64,000 nt of DNA from Siderastrea siderea (Eukaryota > Cnidaria > Anthozoa > Scleractinia > Rhizangiidae). The translations under genes and the position numbers were made by a program. Where the stretch lies: positions 35,603,186-35,667,185 of the forward strand of contig OZ034968.1 in the NCBI GenBank assembly GCA_964030785.1, given 5' to 3'. Under the pieces are notes generated by a model. It was not told where the DNA came from. It saw nothing but the letters and a program-made list of their open reading frames with translations, and made no database searches. Shown one piece after another: positions 22,306-36,081 of this stretch; the first letter of the stretch is position 1; each line of letters starts with the position of its first letter.

Positions 22306-22775
22306 CATGGTCTAAATTGTGAGTGCTCAAAAAAATATTGGTTGAATGTGAACATATGAAATGGTTTTCCATCTCACCAACACAACCTATCAAGGGTGGA
22401 TAAGAATGAATAAAGCTGGTTGTCCAGATGACTTATACCAAGGCTGTCATTAGTAATTTTCACAATTTTCAGTGAGAAGGATTGGCTCGTTCACATCCCC
22501 TGAAACTGTAACAAATGATGTTGTACACAGTCAATTCTAATGCTGGTGTTTTCTTCTCTAGGTGCCAGTGGATACTATAGTTTGTTGTTCTGTGTCAATG
22601 GCGCACCATCGCCCTTTGGGTGATCCTCTTTCAGGAATAAACCAGTAAATACGATCAGCTCATTTTGTTGTCATTTTGACCTTGTAGTGCTTTAAATCCG
22701 AGTGGTGTACATGGAGTAATTATCCTTGAATATTGTAGGATTTTTGTTGTAATATGTTTTTCATATTTCTTTCAG

Positions 22776-25700
22776 GTACTCATTTCCTCCAAGAAAAGGT
22801 CAACAAGAACTTTCTCCAGGTTAACAGTCTTAGATGACATATTTCTTGGTTTTAGGGCATACACTCTATATGTAGGGTTAAGGGTTTATGAAAATCATGC
22901 AAAATGTGGCTAGTGAAATTATTGAGATATTTGATGGGATTGAACTGTCTCCTGAATATTACCATTTTGGTCCCAACTACTTTGATAGACCAAGAGCACA
23001 TTGGTACAAAGCAAATGTTTCAGTTTCTGTGGCTACTTCAAAAATTAGTGACAGCCCTGACTGAATCATGTAAAATTGGATTAAGTAGCGAAGCCTTTAG
23101 ACTAATATTAATACATGTGGAACATTAATATATGAAATTCATATATTTGAACTGCGGATAAAGATAGAATTATGTGAAGATCATCGCAGTGAAGGTGTTT
23201 CAACCTAAGCATTGAAAAGAAAATTCAGGCTTGAACGGGAATCGAACCCATGACCTCTGCGATACCGGTGCACCGGTAATTTTTTCAGGTTTCTTCTTTT
23301 GAGCTGCTTAGGTTGAAACACCTTCACTGCGATGATCTTCACATAATTCTGTTAATACATGCATAAGGAAAAGTGGGTAATTACATTTACCTACACAATC
23401 ATTTTTTGTGAAATAATATTTACTGGTTTAATTTTTAGGAGCCTAAAGTGATAACATGAATTAAACCTAGTTAAAATAATGAAGTTTCTCGCTATTTTAC
23501 ATTTTAGGTGGAAGAAAAAACATGGCAGCTATTGGCTCCATGAGAAAAAAGATTAGCAGCTTTAATGACGAGGGTGATGATGATTATGGTTCAGCTGGAA
23601 TGTACTTTACTGGTAATCCTTCAATGTTTCCTCCACACCGACCTGAGAAGGAGGTAGATATTGAAATTGCTGCAATAACCTTTTTTATAGTGAAATTTTA
23701 AACTTGAAGGGCTTAGAACATAACCTTCTTATGTCGAATTTCTAGCCCTTTTTTGCCCCAAACTACCTGGATGTTTGCATGGGACCTTCATTTGAAGCAG
23801 GGATGGCACAGTGGTGAAAGCATTCCAGTTTCCCTCCCTCCACAAAAACCAACATTTCCAAATTCTATCTGGAATCAGTGGACAAAAAGCCACTGCAAAA
23901 TTCCAATTTATTTTTTTATTATTATTTTATTTAATATTTTATTTTATTCAAAGAGCACTGCCCAAGTTTTAATCTCTGATTTGTCCTAAGAAGAGTGAGC
24001 GGGGAGGGAGCAACATGCAGCTTCTCAACCAACATGCATTGCGATAGCGCTGCACGTGAACGAAGTGGAAATCAGAAAAAAAATGGGCAACCTTCTTTGA
24101 ATGAACTGAAAGTCTCATGTAAACATTCAGGGAGTTTGGAGCCAAAAAATAAAACAGCCTAACATTTGACTTAAGACTGTTTTGTTCCCAGCCCATCAAT
24201 TAGTAGTGAAGCTAATAAATTAGTGAATGGTGAAATTAACTTTTGAAATTTCAGTCATATAATTTCCATAATGTCTTGCAAAGTGCTCCCAAATATACAA
24301 CTAAACTGGATAAAATAAAGATTCTACAGAGCAATTTGTTTGGTGATAGAAATCAGGATCACAAGGATAAAAGTGGATTATGGTTCATCTAATTTCATTT
24401 TGTGACAGGTGGCTCAGAAATCCAAATTGCCACTTGGGTGGAACTTAAGATGTTTTTTGTCCCTCTAGGTTGTATATTTCTTTACTTTCTGCCCTTTTTC
24501 ATTTCTTTGCTTTCATCCTATTTCAAGATCTAATAACAAAGTTTTGAGCAAGCACCTGGCCATACTTTAGAGAATATAATATCTACCTGGTACTTCCATG
24601 GACACTAACCCTTTTATTGCTATCTTGAGTTTTAAGGAGGTTAGCATGATCTTGCTTAGGGATGCAAAATAATACACTTCAATTGACATGTTAAATTTAT
24701 TTCTTACAGCCTCATCTTGGAAGTCTTTATGGTACACCATCAGGCATGCAATCACCGGGACCTCATCAGTCCAATTTTTATGGTTCAGGGCTCCCTGGTT
24801 CAGGTAAAAATCAACACAATATCTGGTACTTTTCATTAACCTTGCAAAGTTCAAATTTACTGGTTGATGGTCAGTGGACTGTCAATAAACTGATGCCAAC
24901 AGACGACCAATAGTCAGCCACCAAACAGTAACAGTCAGCTCTCAAGTGGCTGTCAGTCAGATGGCAGACATTTGCTGTTTTAACAAATCTTATGAGAAAG
25001 GTTTGGCTGACGTTTGGCCGTCAGTCAATAAATTGGACCTTTAATCTCTAATAGCCCTTTTCACAGTTACCTTTTCTCATTTGCATTACAATGTTTTTGA
25101 ACGTGGATGTGAGGCAATTTCGGGCAGAAACTACAAAATTGCCCGAAATTGCCTCACATCCACGTTCAAAAACATTGTAATGCAAATGAGAAAAGGTAAC
25201 TGTGAAAAGGGCTATTCTGAGACACAACATGTATTGGATACTGACTAACATGCCCACCCACCCCCCCCCCCCCTCCAGTGGGTTCTATCTCCTTCGAACT
25301 GAGACCTGTTTCACTTACACATATTTATTTGTTTTATTTATTATTTAGTATTATTATTTTCAGGTCTTCCTCCAAATGTCAACTCCATGCAAGTTCCACC
25401 AAATCCCCCCAGAGGAATGTCATCGGCTCAGGTACATAACAAACTTGCATCAGTGTTTGTAAAGCACTGATGACTCACTCACCAAACCTTGTTGTATCAT
25501 GTGTGACATATAGCTTCGCTGTCACACAGCATGGTAACATACTGATAATTTTTAAATGCATCAGTGGTAAGAAAACACAGTATTTTTCTTGAATTCAACA
25601 TGTCCGGTCACCTTTTGATAAATGCAACTTTTAATTTGGTACTCACAAAGTTTGGTAGAAGCTTGTCACATCCGGGCCCCACCCACTCCACGACTTCACT

Positions 25701-28700
25701 GTCTGGCAGCGTAACTACACCAGGTGTACCCAGTATACCTTCAAGTCTTCATAACATGGTGGGATCTCAAGGAGGAAACTTGACTTCACAATCAGCGAGG
25801 TGAGAATCAGTAGCCTTCAGTTAACAATTGTCAACTGAAATAGAATTTTTTTAAATTTCTTTGTAATCGATATGCTACTTACAAAATTACGTACAATTCT
25901 ACATACATATAGCACTTACACCACACTACTTACACTACACTATTCACATATGTTACGGCAATTAATACTAACATGTACTAACGGGGATTGGGGTAAGCTT
26001 CAAGTCAGATGGCAATTTTCCACTTTTGATTGGATCTGAAGTTTGGTTTGGAATTCCTATATATATATCAAGCTTTTTGGTGATTGTCTTGCTCATATAC
26101 ATGTAGTACTTTGAAAATAACAAGAAGAGGTCCAGTCCGGGTTTTTGAATGGAGGTCAGCTCAGTTATCTTATTGGTCAAGTTAACTGAAATCTTTTCCC
26201 CAGAAAGATTCACCTTTAGACAACACCTTGAAGAATGGTAATACATTCATACCCTTGAAAAAGGTTTTAGCAATGTTAATGGCTGTATATCCAGGATAGT
26301 ACATTCAAGATTGATTGTTTTCATTCTTTGTGGGAAAGTATAATTATAATAGTTGGAAAAGAAATGTGCCAGTAGCCCTATTTAACATACCTTGATGTTG
26401 CATGTCAGAGTTTAAGGATGAGTGTCGCTTGGACTTTTGTCCACATAATTGCAGTATTTATAACCTCTCTATATATGCCTTTACAGTCGAGGTATTTTAT
26501 CTATGGGTCCACGTGGAGTTATGGGACAAATACCACCTGGTCCTGGTCATCTCGGCAATCAAAGTGGGCTTAATAATCTACCTAAGACCAGCAGGGCGAT
26601 ATCCATGCCATCATCTTTATCAAGGTAATTTTGAGATTTCACTAAGCTGATCACATGTTAAGTATTGATAGCAACATAAGTTTTAAGTGGTAAGGAGATC
26701 CCTGAACTGTAAGGGGTCATTAAATGGCCCCTCGCAGTCCAGGGGACTTCTTGTGTTGTCCAAGGGACCCTAAAAGTTTGGTCATTAACTGGTGGTGGGA
26801 ATAACTGGGTACTTTGAAGAACAGGGTTTTCATGCACTCAAGCATCTGTCCTTGTTTAACACAATGCCTACATTGAGTATTAATAATAGCTAGACCCTTT
26901 AAGCCCCAATAGTGACAAGCATCTATTATCTCCTTACAACATCACTACTTGATCAAACATCCTGGTCATGAGAATGAAGCAAGTCATCACCAAAGATGAA
27001 ATGTCTTGATGTTTCAGCAAATTCTCCCAACTAGTACCATATGAAATGTGTAGGGAATGGGGAGGAGAATATGCATGCTGATATTGGGGTTTAAAGGGTT
27101 AAATGAGGTGTTCATGAGATAGGGCTCATTTCCAATGAAAACTATTGCAAATAAGACAGTGTTTGGTTATATGAAGCTGTTAACCATGTATGACTGATGT
27201 GCTGTGTGTTCAAATATCAGCAAAACCTCATGGAAATGTTTGGATCCTTGAGAATTCCAAGCGTATGAGGTTTATATGTGTTCATCTTGTGCCCTTGTTT
27301 ATATCCCCCGTGACATTTAGCAGTTCATCAAGAAGTTCACCGGGTCTACCAATTGGAATGACACCACCACAGCCATCACCCCAGCAGCAACAAACGCATC
27401 AACCAAGAGGCTTTAACCTTGGAGGGTATGTCGTGATCAGAGTGCATTCAATGGTTGATGCTTTATTTCTGAAAAGAAAAAACAAAGCAGTTTAATTTTA
27501 TTTTTCTGTTTATTTTTCTTTGTCTGAGATGTTTTTTTACTATAATCTGGAACTAAGGGAAATAAAAAGTCAAACTGGTTTAAAAATTTCATACCAAAAC
27601 TAATGTTTACCCATAACATATACTTGTAATCTGACATAAACTAAATTGTAATCTGTTACTGTTATCTTTGTGATCCAAAATATGTTACCTGGACAGGGAA
27701 AATTTATGATCAGCCATTTTGTTCTTAAATGCGACTTTACTGAGTAAAAATGATTACCCTACCATTACATATTTTATTCCCTCATCAAACTCCCTTGTTT
27801 TTGAATGACCACCTAAGTGTATCTTCACGACCTCTCATTGGATAAATCTTTCCTAAAAAGCCTCATCAAAAACAACCATCTTTCCTGATTGTGAGACTGG
27901 TTGCTTAGAAAATATTGAACTGTCTGTGCTCTTTGTTTTTGTTTTTGTTTTAGCTTGTTTTGAAGATTAGATCGTAGTACACGTTATGACTAAAGGGGCT
28001 TCAATTTCGTGTGATTTTAAGAGAATAAGTTTGTCATAGATTAGACAGCTAGTAATAGTTATTGTTGTTTGTTCATTGAAGTAGTTCAAGCAGCAGTTCT
28101 GTGCCTGGTTCCATGTCAAGTTTTGGTCTTACGAGAAGTCAATCCACCAGTGGGGTATCACAGGTACTAGCAAGTTGTTCATTAGTGTGTAAATGCTGTG
28201 GGTACTTGATAAGTTCAGTGAAATGTTAACCAAATGCTGATGAATTTTAATACCATTTATTGTTTGATCCTTTCTTTATTTTCTATCACTTCAGCTACTG
28301 TCTTAACTCCTGCCCTGTGACAGCACTACCAAACATGATTATTCCTCATGCAGTTGTCTAATTACTCAGAACTGCAGACTTCTCCAACCCCCAACACTGA
28401 TAAGGGTCTTAATCATTTCATGCGGCTTTTGCTCCAAGTGTCACAAACTGTTGTAGTCTCTTCAATGTGTGTGACTAAAGGGTAACCATGAACCCATGAG
28501 CTAAGGGAGAGGGGGGCAGGGTGGTCAATATTCCAAGTGTCACAGTACTACATAATCAAATCTACCTGTACTCTGTGTGCCAGCAGGGTACACCATTAGG
28601 CCTGTTAGTACATTATGCTGGTTTCTGTCTTGACGTCTTAGACTCCATTTACCCCATTTACCTGGGCATTCTATCATGACATTATGGCACGACAACCTAA

Positions 28701-31700
28701 ACATCTGTGATATGATTCTCTCCTTTTAGGGTGTGGGTGGTTCTGGACTTCCTCTTTTTTCTGGAGCATTTGCACCACCAGGTAGGATTAATGTTTGGGA
28801 AATACAAGGCTGTTCAAGTTTTCCCCACAAAGTTTGCTCATTTTTCATGTAATCTGTGAAGAAAGGCAAAATCAGTACAGGGTGACATACAAACTTGTGC
28901 ATCACATTGAATTTTTTATTAAGTGACTAGATCAGTGGCTTGTTTGTAGAATTGTTGCGTCCTCATACATACACTTAATCATTTCGTTTCCTTAATCATT
29001 TCGTTTCCTATGCAGGTGCCCCAGATTCACCAAAATCTCTTCGGCATATCTTCTCTGGAGCAGGGCAAGGTATCTACTGTGATGGTACTCTTACGATCAA
29101 ATAGAGTGACTTTCAGAAACTAGGCAGTAAAGTCTGAATCCCTCATAAATAGATTAGACAATAGACATTAGCAAGGTCAAAAGAAGGTTTTTTCCAGTCA
29201 TGAGTGCTCTATTTAACTTGAAGGAAACCAAGAAAATTTATTTGACATATTTTGAAAGGGCAAAATGGGCAGTTTTAGAGTTTGAATTTCAGTACCAATT
29301 GCTAGTAACCAAGAGGGCCCAGAAAAATGACTTATGTGTGCACTTCTTTTTTGTTATGTCAGTAAATTAAAGTGTTATTCATTGACCAGTACTAAATGCA
29401 ATTTAGAGGTTGTAGTGAATATAAGTTTTATTAGGAAGTAATGACATACATCCATTCACGTAATAACCCGACCAGAATTTGGAACATGTAATGTTCTAAG
29501 TGGTTTTCATAAGGTTTTCTGAGTGTAAAATTAATTTCTAAGTTGTAATTTGCATCACCTGCAGGCCTTTCCGATATAACACCAGGGGGTTCCAGTGGCT
29601 TGGACCTTTCAGAGTTCCCTGCTTTAGCAAACAGAAGCCGCCTAGAGAGCTTGAATCGTGTTGAAGGTGTAGCACGTCTGGACAGTATAGGGGGTGTAAG
29701 TGCACCCCCCAGCAGCATGGTGAGTAGACCGAGCTATGGCGTGGTGTCTAAACCTGCAGAGCCTCCACCGGACTTCTCAATTCATAATGAAGATTTCCCT
29801 GCTCTTCCTGGTTCAAATACTTTCAAGTCAGGTACGTTGCCTGTCTTTTTTGGTGTAAGCTATGTTTTACTTGATGTTGTTAATCTTTTCAAAACCAACA
29901 GCTAAGTTCATTTTATAACATACTGTACATTTCGACTTATTTCCACATTCAAAAGGGTGCACATTTAAGTATCAGGCTTAAGAAATATTCTACAGAGTTT
30001 TTTTTTAAAGACTATTTTCCATAAATTATGATTGCTATGATCACTGCAATCACTGGAAAAAACGTTCAGCAGTCGTTGTGATCATGTGGAAACCACTGTC
30101 ACTTCAGGGATTGTAGCGATCACACGATCAACAGCGATCGCTGAAGAGTGGTTTCCCAATGATTGCAATGATTGCTGAAAGTTTTTTTTTCCAGCGATTG
30201 CAGTGATTTTAGCGATTGTAGGGATCATATGGAAACCAATTAATCTCTTAGTTGTATAATGAGTGCTATGCAGCACAACATGTCATGTACAGCTGTACTC
30301 CTTATAAAAGGTAAGGCCTATACGAGAAAGTTATTGAAATCATTATTGCATGAGTGAAACCATCACCATGCTGTCACAAATAATTGATTGGAGGTTGTGC
30401 AACACATTTGCTGTAATATGGCCTCTAATTATATATTTCTTTTTTTTTTTCATTTACAGAAAGCCAAACAGAAAGTTCTTCATCTCAGGATCCTTCCAAA
30501 CAACAAGTATGTGTGCATATCTCGCAATTTTTCACACCTGTAGTGAAACGTGTTGTATCCTTGAGTAGTAAATTATTAATCCTATAAGTGAATACTGGCA
30601 TTTTTCTTTCCCAGAACCTGAACACAAGCTCAAGTGTCTTTCCGGGAACAGGTAAAGTTTTGCCTTTTGTTTCAACAGATGTTTGTTTTGTTTGTTTAAA
30701 TTCACAATTTGAAATAACCATCTCCTCCTTCTAATGAGCCGTCCCTTCTTGCAGCTTGGAATTAAGCAATGCCCCACCCCACCCCCAAGGACTTATTAGA
30801 GCTTTGACAGTTACTGATTGCCAAGTATTGATCTTCCTTGATTAACCAGGCTTAGTTTGGTTCTCTAGAGCACATTGGATTTATTTTTTTAAAGAACTTT
30901 TTGGACCTGTTTTGTTCATTCATTTCTTATTGGTTTCTGTTTGTAATTTTCAGATCTAAGAGGAGGTTCATCGTATGAACAAGCACTGAAAGATGTTGCA
31001 AAAGATGCAAGGTATGGTGTTAGACAATCTGGATCTCAGTACGGTTAAAATAAATGTAGTTGAGGAGATGGGATGGTGCAGTGGTGAGACTACTCACCTC
31101 CGACCATTGCGTACAAACTCTGCAAAGAATTCCCATGACCTCACTTACCACTCCTACATTCCCTTGGGCGTTCTGGCCAATGAGTGTTTTTTTTATCAGT
31201 TCCTTGTTGAATTTTGATCAGTCTCCTGATGAAGGCTTACAGAATGAAGCTGAAAATTTGAGAAATTTATTCTATACTTGTAATATTTTGGAAGTATTAT
31301 AACTCGAAGGAATTTTTGGATCAGTTTTAAACATTTCTGCTTCTTAACTCTGGACTTGTTGTCATTTTTGTTGTTGTTTCTTTGTTGCGTTTCTCTGGGT
31401 TTTCCGTTTTTTCTCCCTCCATAAAAACTGAAGTTTCCAAATTCAAATTTGGTCTGGATATACAAGAGCTACATGGAAAACACCTGTAGGCTGGCTTTCC
31501 ACTCCCAAATCAGGAATTTAGGTTCTTAGTTTTCTAAAGGGGTTACATCTTGCAGATACGTAAGTTTTGGGGTTGAAAACTGTGCTTAAATTTGTTGTAC
31601 ACAAAATGCTCCTGGATCACCAAAAGGAAGACATCAAGTGATTTTTCTAACAAACTATAATCATAAAAGGTGTATTCTTGGGTCTTGCGCATACCTCTGT

Positions 31701-34700
31701 TCTTTCTCATGGCTTCCAGATCCTATTTTAAGCCATCGAAAATCCCTCTTAAATACGAAACTCGCCTTTCCTGGTATGCGTTTTCATTTGAAGTGCACAC
31801 ATGAATCATTGCGAGCCGTGATTCGACGACAAAATTGTCCTCAGCCGGGGAGAAGCTGAGTGAGATTGTCGACAAACAAACACGACACTGCGGAGCCCAG
31901 AGATGTCGGTTTGACGGAAATAGAGAAATATTAGAACGGCCGTGAAATTCACTCGCCTCACTTGACTTGACATAATTTTGTTTTAGGGACGAACGAAGAA
32001 CTATCTTTTGCTGCACTCTAATCAATCCATTCGATGATTTTATGCCTAGTATTTGGCGCAAGTGATCCTGCTCACTGCCCGCAAATCAACCTCATTATTT
32101 AATTCCGATGTATAGGGTTGTCTTGCCCTAAAAAAAATATTGCTGTGAACGTGGAAAATACCCACCACAATTTCCATTCCTTTGAAAACCTGTGCAATTT
32201 TTTTCTAAGTGGAAACTGCTCCTCGTCTCTGCTTCTAAATTTCGACAATATTTTTTTTGCGGTAAACAGGTAAATGTGACAGAACAAATCACTATGCTTA
32301 TATATTGTCGCAAAAAGACATTAAAGCGTGCTCGTGGCGTCAAGTGAGGCGACTAAATTTCACGGGCGTGCTGATAGTTTTCTATTTCCGTCAAACCGAC
32401 CTCTTTGGACTCCGCAGTGTCGCCTTCTGCTTGTGGACAATCTCACTCAGCCTCTCCCCAGCCGAGGGACATTTTGTCGTCGAAACGCGGCTCGCAATGA
32501 TTCATGTGTGCACTTCAAATGAAAACGCATACCAGGAAAGGCAACTTTCGTATTTAGGAGGGGTTTTCGATGGCTTAAAATAGGATCTGGAACCCACGAG
32601 AAAGAACAGAGGTATGCGCAAGACCCAAGAATACACCTTTGAAGTTTTAGGACGATTCGTTTATTGTGATGGAATTTATCGAACCTCAAGTGAGGTGCAG
32701 TGTGAAACTGTTTCCTGCCTTTAATTAATTATAAACGTTCAGTAAACATGAAAAATATAAACCTCAATTTCTTACCTAAAAAGCTTCAAACCAGCCCAGG
32801 AAGCCCTCAAATAATGACCAATACAACAATGAAATAAGGCAAATCATTTTTGTTCCGACTTCTTTCTGATTTGTGGCAATTTGAGACGTTTTGTATCATT
32901 TCCATACAAACTCTTAAATGTTGCCGATGTCATTATTATGCATACCGTGGAAAAAGCAGTCTAATTTATGCGCAACTCTCAACCTTTCCTTGGGCTGCCT
33001 GTGGTTCTTAGTGTACCTTCTATCTTTGCTTTCCGACTCTACATCACTTGACATCTTTCACAAGTGCACCAAAATGTACCTTCTAACCGTTCCTTCATTT
33101 AATCATCTCCACTTTCATCGTCCTCGGAATTACCGGTACGTTCTGGTTCGAAACAATGCGGTTTGAGCGCAGCCATCGTATCGGAATACAAAGAAACATC
33201 TTGGAGCTGACAAAATGGGGAGAATGACAGATTGAACGAGTTGAAACTATCGCGAACAAGTTTGAAATATTTGGAAGTCATTTTTAAAGTGACGTTTTCC
33301 TTGGCGTTGCCGTCGTGGTTGCTTAAGCTCCCTTTTCAGTTCACAACGGCACCGCGAAAAAGAAATGAGAGCAGCCGAAAAGCTATGCACTTGAAATTGG
33401 CCAGCTGCGTTTGAGCTTCGCGCCAATTTCAATTGGGACAAATTGACGTCACGAATACGCGGCCAGGCTCCTAAGCGCTATCCAAAATGGCGGCGCCCGA
33501 TGACGAATTTTTTGCTTCTTTGGAGAGGAATTTCATTGGGATCGGATGCAGTATGGAAGCTCAAACAACTGTCAGTAACTCAACCCCGAGTGGTCTTTTT
33601 ACTGATGAGTACAAAAAATATACGGTTTCTGGAGTGAACTTCTCCTTTAAAGTCCCTATTTCCTTTTCATTCCGGCGGTTTTGGAGGCTCATCGGTTCGA
33701 CCTTCAGAGGGAGCAGATTTTTTTCCCTTTTTTTTTCTTTTTCTTTTTTTTTTCTTTGGTAATTACTTAAAAAAATGAATAACTTCTAGCAATTAAAAAA
33801 AGAGTGGGGCTCCGCTTTTAGGCTTGGCTAGATCTATATATTAGGTGGTTATCGATTTTTCAAGATACTGTCGAATAACATGAAAAAAGAAATGGCGGAA
33901 TAATCAACATGTCGCAATCGTGGAACAAAGAAAAAGTCTGAGTCCCCAACAGGAATCGAACCCATGACCTTCCGTACACCAGTTTGACGCTCTAACCACT
34001 GAGGTACTGAACTATAAATTGGCCCAAGTTACAATCTGTTTCCATCCTTACCATCCACGTCCATAACCAAACTCATTTATAGTTTAAGAAAACTAGTAAA
34101 ACATTTTCAAACAGACCTAACCTATTAATTTTGGGTTTCCTTTGATTTCACTAAGTATTTTAGCTTTTTAACCCTTTAATCCCCAACATTGATCGTCATC
34201 AAATTTCTCCTCATCATATCGGTGCATTATAACACATAAAGGTCATGAGAGTTTAGCAATGGTCATAAAAGATGAATTGTAAACAAATTCTTCCAATTAG
34301 TACTCAATGAAATGCCTGGAGACCAGTAAGGAGAATTTGTACAATGATGCTAGAGCTTAGAGGGTTAAATTGATACTAAGAATAGGTGACAGAAATGACT
34401 TCCTAACTTGTTAAGCCCCGAAATCTTGAAAACGGGGAAAGATTCAAACATCTGGCAATATCTCTTGAAAAGTCGTTAGGATTAAGCTCGAGATGGTGTT
34501 TAAAAAGGGAAGCTTGGTTTTATTGAAAGGCGTTGTAGCTGTTTTGAACCATTGTGTATTTTGCGTTATTCAGATTCGCGGCAGCAGACTCGAAGTCAAA
34601 CTCATCAAATCAGAAACAACCACCAAGAGGAATCCAGACATCACCCTCAGGTAACAAAATCACCTTTTCTCTTTTGAAAATTCCTCCGGTTTTGACCCAG

Positions 34701-35949
34701 TTGACAGGGACAATTGCCTCAGGGTGCGTTTTGTTAGGCTCCATTCTGGAGTGAGAATACTTGGCGCGTTTTTTTCCTTTTTATCACCTATTCTCATTCC
34801 GGAATCGTTAGAATGGTAGTTTATACCATTCCATGTATTCTGCTGTTTGGGGCAGAATGAGCATAATGAAAAAGTTGTCAATCAGTTTGGCAATAACAAA
34901 ATGGCTGACCAAAACAACAACGCTTTCGCGACAAATTTAAGTTCTCCTACCGGGCCTGAGGAAAAAACCCGCAGTCGGCTTTCACTCCATTGTTTAGCTG
35001 CGAGCAGGCTCTCGTTTGGGTTTATGCGCGAGATGCGACACGCGAGTGGCGAAGCCGCGAGACGAGCGCCCTCGCGCCCACGCCCTCGCGCCCACGCCCT
35101 CGCGGCTTCGCCACTCACGGGTCGCATCTCGCGCATATAACCCAAATGAGAGACTGTTCGCAGGCTATCCATTGTTGGAACCATCGCTTTTCCTTTGTTT
35201 CATATTCCAGTAATTCTGATCATTCCCATTCGGTCTATTCTCATTCCAGAAGAGACCAAGAAAACACGTCTCCAGTTTCCGTTTGCTGAGATGGGTCATT
35301 CTATTACGGTACATGATTTAGCAACCCACAAAGTAGTGAGTCTCTAAGTTTCTGGAGAAGCGTTGCACCAGGACTGAAATGTAGACTCTGAACAAACTCA
35401 TTCCTTTTTATGCTTGTATTTTCAAATCAGCCCAAAAATTACACCCCTGATTACCCCTTCAATATTATTGAACTCCACTCACTGCAATTGCCACGAACAA
35501 TTTTATGAAATTTTTAACAGCCTTGCCTCGTTCTTCATTTTACGTGATTTTAAAACATTTCAGGTATGATCTCGAACATTCCAAAAGGCATGGTAACGGA
35601 TCAGTTCGGAATGATAGGACTGTTAACGTTCATCAGGGCGGCAGAAACTGAACCTAATCTTGTCACTCTAGCGCTTGGAAGGTCAGTCAAGTCTAGTTAT
35701 GGGCTTGTGGGATCACTTTACATAATTATCTTAGTTTAAATTTGGTCCCTAATCCAGGCGGTTAGCACTTTTGTCAAAACATCCTTGTCCGTAACAGATC
35801 AATCCCCACGCGGGTCACTCCCCACCCCCATCTTCTCCCACTGCATGTATCCTTGATTTACAACGTAAGAGTGAGGGTACTCCACTGCATGTTTATTGTT
35901 TTTGTACTATCCTCATTCACGGCCTTTGTGAAAACCACCGCTTTTAATG

Positions 35950-35986
<37 letters not shown>

Positions 35987-35992
35987 CGACGG

Positions 35993-36081
<89 letters not shown>

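Larger units (their letters stand above)
18961..22775. other. Divergent intergenic region between CPT1 and CNOT2
   Basis: No conserved coding exon was recognised. It contains a PLE relic (19.2 kb), a LINE 3' fragment (19.93-20.21 kb), a pogo-like MITE (21.25-21.87 kb) and a GAT/GGT microsatellite (22.23-22.30 kb). The CNOT2 5' UTR exon and both promoters presumably lie here but cannot be placed. Confidence 0.55.

Noticed and set aside
22017..22393. Poly-His / poly-Ser frames on the minus strand
   Set aside because: They arise from the GAT/GGT microsatellite and have no flanking conserved protein.
31723..32583. Two similar 92-112-residue frames as a duplicated gene pair
   Set aside because: They lie in the inverted arms of the same foldback element and have no recognised family.
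34847..35289. Several ~100-residue GC-rich frames
   Set aside because: They fall on the GC-rich palindromic MITE and overlap in mutually exclusive frames on both strands.
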